From an uncultured Prevotella sp. (GTDB lineage Bacteria > Bacteroidota > Bacteroidia > Bacteroidales > Bacteroidaceae): a stretch of 18,998 nucleotides of DNA. The position numbers and the translations under genes were made by a program. The stretch is taken from contig UQKO01000052.1 of assembly GCA_900541575.1 (NCBI GenBank), positions 1-18,998 of the forward strand. Reading direction: 5' to 3'. Under the pieces are notes generated by a model. That model had not been told where the DNA came from and searched no databases. It saw only the letters and a list, made by a program, of their open reading frames with translations. Of this stretch, positions 13,488 through 18,998 are shown piece by piece (position 1 is the stretch's first letter; each line of letters begins with the position of its first letter).

Positions 13488-16307
13488 TTAACCAAGTTCT
13501 TCCTTCAAGAACTGTTGCGTATACCCCACTCCGCTCTTGACCAGCCCTTCGGGAGTACCCTCGAAGAGCAACTGTCCTCCACCGCGACCGCCCTCAGGGC
13601 CCATCTCAATGAGATAGTCAGCAAGTTTTACAACGTCGAGGTTGTGCTCTATCACGATGACGGTATTGCCACGATCTACGAGCTTCTGAAGCACATCGGT
13701 GAGCACACGTATATCTTCGAAGTGCAGTCCCGTGGTGGGTTCGTCGAGGATGTAGACGGTCTGTCCCGTATCGCGCTTCGATAGTTCCGTAGCGAGCTTC
13801 ACGCGCTGGCTTTCTCCACCAGAGAGTGTGGTGCTGCTCTGACCAAGCTTGATATAGCCCAGACCTACATCTTGTAGTGTCTTGATCTTATGGAGTATAG
13901 AAGGAACGTTCTCAAAGAATTCCACTGCCTGATTGATGGTCATATCGAGTACATCGGCAATGCTCTTCCCCTTGAAGCGCACCTCGAGCGTCTCATGATT
14001 GTAGCGCTTGCCGTGGCATGCCTCACAGGGCACATACACGTCGGGCAGGAAGTTCATCTCAATGGTCTTGTAACCATTGCCCTTGCACACCTCGCACCGA
14101 CCACCACGCACATTAAAGCTGAAACGTCCTGGCTTGTAGCCACGGATCTTGGCTTCAGGCAGATTGACAAAGAGCGAACGTATGTCGGAGAATACTCCCG
14201 TATAAGTGGCAGGATTGGAGCGCGGCGTACGTCCTAAAGGACTTTGGTCGACCGCTACCACCTTGTCGATACTGTCGAGGCCCTCTATGCGATCATAGGG
14301 CAAAGGTACTCGCAGCGAACGATAAAAATGTTGTGAGAGGATGGGAAGCAGCGTATCGTTGATAAGCGTAGACTTGCCACTACCCGATACTCCCGTGACA
14401 CAGATGAATGTGCCGAGAGGAAAACTGACGTCAACGCCCTTCAGATTGTTGCCACGGGCACCTAGAAGGCGCAGTGACTTTCCATTCCCCTTACGGCGCT
14501 CAGCGGGCACTTCGATGGCTCTACTTCCGTTGAGATACTGTGAAGTAAGGGTGTTGGCTTTGAGCATCTGCTGGGGGGTGCCTTGGAATACTACTTCACC
14601 ACCTAGCCTACCGGCTTTCGGACCGATATCTACAATGTAGTCGGCTGCTAACATCATGTCCTTATCGTGCTCCACCACAACCACCGTGTTGCCCATATCA
14701 CGCAATTCCTTGAGCGAATGGATGAGGCGCACATTGTCGCGCTGATGGAGACCGATACTTGGTTCGTCGAGGATATATAGCACATTGACGAGCTGCGAAC
14801 CTATCTGGGTAGCCAAACGAATGCGCTGGCTCTCACCGCCCGATAGTGTCATAGAACTGCGCGAAAGTGAAAGATAGTCGAGACCTACATCGAGCAGAAA
14901 CTTGAGGCGCGAGAGGAGTTCCTTGAGAATCTCGTGGGCGATAGCTCGCTTCTTGGAGTCGAGCGTTTCTTCCACGTGGGAGAGAAACTCATAAAGCTCG
15001 CTAATATCCATATTGGAAAGTTCATTGATGGCCTTTCCCGCAAAGCGATAGGACAAAGCTTCACGATTAAGACGGGCTCCTTGACATTCGGGGCAGATGG
15101 TGGTCTTAGAGAATTGCTCTGCCCAACGCTGCGAGGCGGCGGTCATCTCAGTGTCGGCCATCTGCTGAATATACTTTACGAGTCCATTGAACTCTACGTA
15201 ATAGTCGTCGGTGGTATGAGCCGTGGCCGCAGGTATACGCAAGCGGTCGGCACGGCCATTGAATATCTCGTCCATTGCCTCTTCAGGAATGTCGGCAATA
15301 GGTGTTTTGAGGTCGCAATCGTAGTCGGCCAAGACAGTCTGTATTTCCCAAAATATCAGGGCATTACGATACTTCCCGAGCGGGGCTAAGCCGCCTTCCT
15401 TAATGGAAAGTTTATCATTGGGAACTACCTTCTCATGATCCATCACGCTGACAAAGCCCAAGCCCTTACACTTGGGACAAGCGCCTTGTGCTGAATTGAA
15501 CGAGAAATTGTGGGGGGCGGGGTCGCGATAAGATAGACCACTAACGGGGTCCATCAGTTGTTTGGAATAGAATCGTGTAGCTTGCGTATCGGCATCGAGT
15601 ATCATCATGAGCCCGCTTCCCTGCTGAAGGGTATCGCTCACACTCTTGCGCAGACGCTCTCCATCCTTGGCTTGTACGGCAAGTTTATCCACCACGACTT
15701 CAATATCGTGGTTCTTATACCTGTCAAGCTTCATTCCGTGGGCAATCTCGCGCAGTTCACCATCGACCCTAACCATGAGAAATCCCTTTTTGCGCACTGT
15801 CTCGAAGAGTTCTTTGTAATGTCCCTTACGACTGCGAATTAAGGGAGCAAGCAAGTATACTTTATGTCCCTCGTAGGCCGAAAGGATGAGGTCGACAATT
15901 TTCTCCTCGGTATACTTCACCATACGTTCACCCGATAGATAAGAATAGGCATCGGCAGTGCGAGCGTAGAGCAGACGCAGAAAATCATAGATTTCGGTGA
16001 TGGTACCTACGGTGGAACGAGGGTTTTTGTTGGTCGTCTTCTGCTCTATGCTGATTACGGGGCTAAGCCCGGATATTTTGTCTACGTCGGGACGTTCTAG
16101 ATTGTCCAAGAAGTTGCGTGCATAGGCCGAGAATGTTTCGATGTAGCGACGCTGGCCTTCCGCATATAGCGTGTCGAATGCCAACGAACTCTTTCCCGAT
16201 CCGCTCAGCCCCGTAATCACGCTCAGGCTGTAGCGCGGCAGCGTAACGTCTATATTCTTCAGATTGTGCACTCTGGCACCAAGAATTTCTATTTTCGATT
16301 CCGTCAT
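13488..16307 (-). CDS. uvrA: Excinuclease ABC subunit A
   Basis: This is the damage-recognition ATPase of nucleotide excision repair, which loads UvrB on distorted DNA. The 939 residues are close to the usual length. Walker A motifs are at 33-41 (GLSGSGKSS) and about 639-647 (GVSGSGKST, K645). LSGGESQR signatures are at 488-495 and 828-835, and each is followed by Walker B ILDEP and GLH. The C-terminal zinc module is intact (C738, C741, C761, C764). The first zinc module keeps only its second pair, C277 and C280: the place of the first pair reads LMDPVSG (D253) with no cysteine. The gene lies 106 bases downstream of the T9SS protein gene on the same strand. Palindromic repeat copy B begins 12 bases after its stop. 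Confidence 0.96.
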   Translation of the reverse strand: MTESKIEILGARVHNLKNIDVTLPRYSLSVITGLSGSGKSSLAFDTLYAEGQRRYIETFSAYARNFLDNLERPDVDKISGLSPVISIEQKTTNKNPRSTVGTITEIYDFLRLLYARTADAYSYLSGERMVKYTEEKIVDLILSAYEGHKVYLLAPLIRSRKGHYKELFETVRKKGFLMVRVDGELREIAHGMKLDRYKNHDIEVVVDKLAVQAKDGERLRKSVSDTLQQGSGLMMILDADTQATRFYSKQLMDPVSGLSYRDPAPHNFSFNSAQGACPKCKGLGFVSVMDHEKVVPNDKLSIKEGGLAPLGKYRNALIFWEIQTVLADYDCDLKTPIADIPEEAMDEIFNGRADRLRIPAATAHTTDDYYVEFNGLVKYIQQMADTEMTAASQRWAEQFSKTTICPECQGARLNREALSYRFAGKAINELSNMDISELYEFLSHVEETLDSKKRAIAHEILKELLSRLKFLLDVGLDYLSLSRSSMTLSGGESQRIRLATQIGSQLVNVLYILDEPSIGLHQRDNVRLIHSLKELRDMGNTVVVVEHDKDMMLAADYIVDIGPKAGRLGGEVVFQGTPQQMLKANTLTSQYLNGSRAIEVPAERRKGNGKSLRLLGARGNNLKGVDVSFPLGTFICVTGVSGSGKSTLINDTLLPILSQHFYRSLRVPLPYDRIEGLDSIDKVVAVDQSPLGRTPRSNPATYTGVFSDIRSLFVNLPEAKIRGYKPGRFSFNVRGGRCEVCKGNGYKTIEMNFLPDVYVPCEACHGKRYNHETLEVRFKGKSIADVLDMTINQAVEFFENVPSILHKIKTLQDVGLGYIKLGQSSTTLSGGESQRVKLATELSKRDTGQTVYILDEPTTGLHFEDIRVLTDVLQKLVDRGNTVIVIEHNLDVVKLADYLIEMGPEGGRGGGQLLFEGTPEGLVKSGVGYTQQFLKEELG

Positions 16308-16381
16308 AGCTTTTGTGTATCCTTCCCTAACGTTGATTCTCTTACTCTACTAATTGTAATTGGGGCAAACGCATCAAAATT

Positions 16382-16413
16382 CGTTCACCTTTATCTTTGT
16401 TTTAGGGTGAACG
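16382..16413 (-). terminator. Possible hairpin terminator between the T9SS gene and uvrA
   Basis: CGTTCACC (16382-16389) and GGTGAACG (16406-16413) form a perfect 8-base stem that starts directly after the stop codon of the upstream minus-strand gene. On that strand it is followed by AATTTTG, a weak T tract. It may attenuate read-through into uvrA. Confidence 0.45.
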
Positions 16414-17112
16414 TTACTGTACCGTTTGCGAACCATTTTCCAAATATCCTCGTAGTAAGTTGATGACTTTCTTGATATTGTACTTTCTACCATCTGCCCC
16501 TCGGGCTTGCAGATTGAGATAATAAGCACCATCGGGCACATCGTGGCCTCCACTGCGTCCATCCCAACCTCCTGCGGGGTCGCTCCACTCATATAGCTTC
16601 TTTCCCCAGCGGTCGAAAACGGCTGCATGGAACTGTACAATGCTCTGATAGCCATCCTTCACGCGAAACACGTCGTTCACGCCATCGCCATTGGGCGTAA
16701 AAGCATTAGGCACTTCGAGCTTCGACTCTGAGATGGTCAGCGAGAAGGGCGTATCCATTGCATAGGCGATGGTGTCGGTGCCTTGTACGAAGCTTACACG
16801 AAGTTCTACGGAAAACGATCCCGACTCATTGAAATTATACTCTGTATCCTCATCGTAACGCACCAAGAATGGCTCGCTCTGTCCGACACGGGTGAAACGC
16901 CACTCATAGAGCGGAGTATAATTGCCCACATTTTCAGGGTTTGCCCGAAACTGAGCAAGCAATGGGGCAGAACCATCATACTGGCTCTCACTTACCTCTG
17001 CTCCCGACTCATCAGTGTAGGTCATGGTGGGATTGGCTGTGGGCAATGCTTCCTGCGCATAGCCCGCTGCCACAGCGATTATCTGTAAGAGAAATAATAG
17101 TATACGCTGCAT
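16414..17112 (-). CDS. Small secreted protein with T9SS type-B (CHU_C/gliding-associated) C-terminal domain
   Basis: This exported protein has 232 residues. A signal peptide spans about 1-19 (ends GYA-QE). Residues 24-126 look like a PKD/Ig-like beta domain. Residues 131-226 are a gliding-motility-associated C-terminal domain: KLEVPNAFTPNGDGVNDVF, then FDRWGKKLYEW, GGWDGRSGGHDVPDGAYY and the closing KKVINLLR strand. In Bacteroidota this domain directs proteins through the type IX secretion system to the cell surface. The cargo portion is very small, one Ig-like domain only, so a structural or adhesin role is more likely than catalysis. The start at 17112 gives the complete signal peptide. Palindromic repeat copy C begins 26 bases upstream. 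Confidence 0.85.
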   Translation of the reverse strand: MQRILLFLLQIIAVAAGYAQEALPTANPTMTYTDESGAEVSESQYDGSAPLLAQFRANPENVGNYTPLYEWRFTRVGQSEPFLVRYDEDTEYNFNESGSFSVELRVSFVQGTDTIAYAMDTPFSLTISESKLEVPNAFTPNGDGVNDVFRVKDGYQSIVQFHAAVFDRWGKKLYEWSDPAGGWDGRSGGHDVPDGAYYLNLQARGADGRKYNIKKVINLLRGYLENGSQTVQ

Positions 17113-17138
17113 ATCGTTCTTGAATGAATGATAAATAT

Positions 17139-17390
17139 AAGTTTCGGATTTAGTTATGAGCGGGCTGAATCATCGTGCAAGGCGAATGCAATCAAGCTTG
17201 CTTGAATTGCTGAGCCGCAGCCGATGATGTCAATAAAAGCCCAACGCTATTCATAGCCCAGAGCAACGCCCTGGGTTTCCCGTAAGCAGTGTAGTTACGC
17301 CCTGTAAGGGCAAAAGTACAAATACATTGTCCTTACTTCTGCCCTTACAGGGCGTATCGTTCTGACACTATTGCCAGAACTCCCTAACAT
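17139..17390 (+). repeat. Palindromic dispersed repeat, copy C
   Basis: It begins with AAGTTTCGGATTTAG as in copy B, and 17160-17244 is identical to 13292-13376. The CCCAGGG...CCCTGGG segment is shortened (17248-17274 region). Two opposed TACGCCCTGTAAGGGC motifs (17296-17311 and 17341-17356, reverse) form a strong hairpin as in copy A. The right edge is uncertain. Confidence 0.75.
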
Positions 17391-17689
17391 GTTTAGTCAA
17401 GGGGCAAAGTTAATAATAAATGCGCAATATGTTAGCAATATCAGTGTGAAACAGACAAAAAGTAGTTCCTCCCGACCTTTTCTTGCAGGAAATCTGACAT
17501 ATCGAGAATGTTAAAAAAGCATCCGCCCTCTCCTAGCAAATTTCAGTACCATACGACCCTACCCCATCCTCCCGAAACGCCCTCTATAAAACAATTCAAG
17601 AAACATCGAGCAAGCGGAGGATTCTCTTCAAAAGAGTCTTTCATGGTCAAAGGAAAAATGTTAAAACGGCTGATAATCAGAGTAAATCA
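17391..17689. other. Intergenic, no gene recognised
   Basis: This AT-leaning sequence lies between repeat copy C and the promoter of the RlpA-like gene. The frame of that gene is open here back to 17508, but the residues are Pro/Lys/Ser-rich with no domain, and they precede the predicted transcription start. I see no other feature. Confidence 0.6.
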
Positions 17690-17721
17690 TTTGCACGACT
17701 CAAGAAGAATTCGTATCTTTG
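17690..17721 (+). promoter_or_regulatory. Bacteroidota promoter for the RlpA-like gene
   Basis: The -33 TTTG (17690-17693) and -7 TAtcTTTG (17714-17721) are separated by 20 bases, with CAGC following, as at 9029-9060. The predicted start is near 17728. Confidence 0.75.
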
Positions 17722-17727
17722 CAGCCG

Positions 17728-17882
17728 TAAACCTCACGAGGCGAACGCAAACACCTAGCGTGTGGCGCGTTCCTAGTGTATCTATCGGAAGCATGATTCC
17801 GCTGTTAAATTGGCTCTCGGGCAGCATTGCTAAGCTTGCCTTATACGACGCCGCCGATGGTCCTCGTGGCAAAACTCAACAA
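17728..17882 (+). other. Long 5' leader of the RlpA-like gene
   Basis: About 155 bases lie between the predicted transcription start and the ATG. An imperfect hairpin with ACACcTAG/CTAGTGT arms (about 17750-17780) is visible. I recognise no known riboswitch. An in-frame ATG at 17793 would add 30 residues before the signal peptide and is disfavoured for that reason. Confidence 0.45.
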
Positions 17883-18497
17883 ATGATTTTCAAAAAAGTA
17901 TTCTTTTTCTTAGCAACACTTGTAACATTCGCAACATCTATCCCCACGCTCGCCCAGACTCACGGCAAAGCATCCTATTACAGCAACCGTATTCACGGAC
18001 GACGCACTAGCGATGGCTCACGCTATCATAAAGATAGCCTCACCTGCGCACATCGCACTCTCCCCTTTGGTACTCTCCTTAAAGTAACCAACAAAAGCAA
18101 CGGCAAGGAAGTCGTGGTAAGAGTAACCGACCGCGGTCCTTACGCTCACGGCCGAGTGGTAGACCTCTCCATGGCTGCCGCACGCGAATTGGGCATGGTT
18201 GGCTCTGGCGTAGCTTCTGTCTCCGTAGAGCGCGTAGGCTTCAGAGGCAAATCTCAAAGCACTGACAAAGGCAACGCTTCGTCCGATCGCAACAACTTCC
18301 TACTCTCTCCGAAATATCTCGATCCTGCCACAGGCAACTTCTACTCTATGGAAGAATGGAAAGCCCGCGGTGAGAAGATCAGACAACAACATTTGGCGGA
18401 ACTGCGCAAGCAGCAACGACCACACTATCGCATCTTAGGCGACAAACTTACTGCAAAGAATTCTGTTTCTAAGCAGAGCTCCTCTAGAAAAAAATAG
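17883..18497 (+). CDS. RlpA-like double-psi beta-barrel protein (septal ring lytic transglycosylase family)
   Basis: This is an exported protein of 204 residues with a signal peptide at about 1-24 (ends PTLA-QTHG). The double-psi beta-barrel domain spans about 27-118: GKASYYSNRIHGRRTSDG, LTCAHRTLPFGTLLKVTN and VRVTDRGPYAHGRVVDLSMAAARELGM, which includes the DRGP and D-S residues of RlpA active sites. Family members cleave or bind peptidoglycan, often strands lacking stem peptides. There is no SPOR domain and no lipobox Cys; the C-terminal 80 residues are basic and polar. I chose 17883 because it gives the signal peptide and follows a good promoter. The frame is open to 17508, but those starts lie upstream of the predicted transcription start. 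Enzymatic activity is inferred only. Confidence 0.88.
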   Translation: MIFKKVFFFLATLVTFATSIPTLAQTHGKASYYSNRIHGRRTSDGSRYHKDSLTCAHRTLPFGTLLKVTNKSNGKEVVVRVTDRGPYAHGRVVDLSMAAARELGMVGSGVASVSVERVGFRGKSQSTDKGNASSDRNNFLLSPKYLDPATGNFYSMEEWKARGEKIRQQHLAELRKQQRPHYRILGDKLTAKNSVSKQSSSRKK

Positions 18498-18673
18498 ACT
18501 TTACACACGACTGTCTCTCGCATTCACTAAGCATATAGACGGCTAGCCTACTACGCTATTGCTTGCTTTAAGAGCTGTTCAATCGCTCACTAAAAGCAAC
18601 CTCGCAATCAGCTAAGCTGTTTTCTATTTGCTCTCCGAGACAACGCAGTCTTACAGTGGAATCAGCATAGAAC

Positions 18674-18711
18674 AAGCCTCGCAAAGTTGTTTTGCTTTGC
18701 GAGGCTTTTTT
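18674..18711 (+). terminator. Intrinsic terminator after the RlpA-like gene
   Basis: AAGCCTCGCAAAG (18674-18686) pairs perfectly with CTTTGCGAGGCTT (18695-18707) and runs into six T (18706-18711). The 176 bases between the stop codon and this hairpin show no recognisable gene. Confidence 0.9.
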
Positions 18712-18727
18712 GTATTTAAGAAAAAAG

Positions 18728-18998
18728 CGGTCAGCGGATATTTCGGGTTGGTATTTTCTTTATGTCGTATGTTTACCCATTTTCCATGTTGTAGTAAAGC
18801 TGTTGAGTGAAGATACAGTCTTATTTCAGGGAACGAAAATCGTCTTTCTGCATAGATGGAAAAATTCCCTTGTTAACGGAGGATTTCATAAACTGCGAAC
18901 GAAGTGTTCCTAACTTCGTCATTATCAAGCTAGAACCTAGGTTATTCCGTTTCTCAATGAAGACTTTCACGTCTACCACAGGCCTGTGGTAAAGCTAC
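18728..18998. mobile_element. MITE-like element, second copy, inverted and cut by the window end
   Basis: This stretch matches the reverse complement of about 8600-8871 along its whole visible length, with scattered substitutions and small indels. The end reads GGTCAGCGGATATTTCGGGTTGG, so the outer bases have diverged from the GGGGCAG of the first copy. The ACTTCGT/ACGAAGT hairpin and the CCACAGGCCTGTGG palindrome are kept, but the 11-base stem of copy 1 is disrupted. It appears older than the copy at 8461. Confidence 0.85.

Noticed and set aside
14934..15389. 151-residue plus-strand ORF inside uvrA
   Set aside because: It is antisense to a conserved part of UvrA, with no recognisable domain or start context; it is a shadow of a long gene.
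17508..17882. Upstream extension of the RlpA-like protein by 125 residues
   Set aside because: It contains a consensus promoter (17690-17721), has no domain, and would place the signal peptide in the middle of the protein.
17728..17882. tRNA or known riboswitch in the RlpA leader
   Set aside because: No cloverleaf, anticodon arm or TPsiC-like segment was seen, and no recognisable aptamer core; only a weak hairpin is supported.
18628..18992. Three small overlapping ORFs at the window end
   Set aside because: They run through the terminator and the second MITE copy and disagree in frame; none is preserved in the first copy.

Overview
The window is bacterial and almost certainly from the Bacteroidales, most likely a Prevotellaceae-like species. 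This rests on sequence evidence. Three start-proximal sites fit the Bacteroidota sigma promoter (TTTG, about 20 bases, TAnnTTTG). There is a type-B T9SS (CHU_C) C-terminal domain and a secreted protein with a Bacteroidales-style C-terminal tail. The peptide transporter is of a kind I associate with this phylum. No rRNA, tRNA, CRISPR array, integrase, transposase or prophage gene was seen.

Layout. Bases 1-502 hold a palindromic dispersed repeat (copy A) and a promoter. From 503 to 5700 four plus-strand genes lie close together: a fused SpmA/SpmB-type membrane protein, a lipid-linked polysaccharide flippase, an M16 zinc peptidase and the queuosine enzyme QueG. They may form a loose operon. A tandem array with CTAG every 9-10 bases separates them from a secreted GH95 alpha-L-fucosidase/galactosidase (5866-8328), which ends in a strong terminator. 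Just beyond lies an intact 411-bp MITE-like element with terminal inverted repeats and an 8-bp target-site duplication. A promoter with C8 and T7 tracts (9029-9060) then drives a secreted beta-rich protein and, 30 bases further on, a 55-residue acidic, Trp-containing small peptide that is easily missed.

After a convergent intergenic region full of hairpins come three minus-strand genes: a POT-family peptide transporter, uvrA, and a small secreted T9SS-targeted protein. Copies B and C of the palindromic repeat flank the uvrA/T9SS pair as direct repeats that share 85 identical bases. The last gene is a plus-strand RlpA-like double-psi beta-barrel protein with its own promoter and a leader of about 155 bases. 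It is followed by a terminator and then by a second, inverted copy of the MITE that runs off the end of the window.

Most genes are housekeeping: DNA repair, tRNA modification, envelope transport and proteolysis. The less ordinary content is the non-autonomous element, the palindromic repeats, the short tandem arrays, and the secreted protein/small peptide pair behind a promoter that could be slippage-prone. I found no complete, clearly undescribed multi-gene system. The secreted protein/small peptide unit is the best candidate for something not well characterised.
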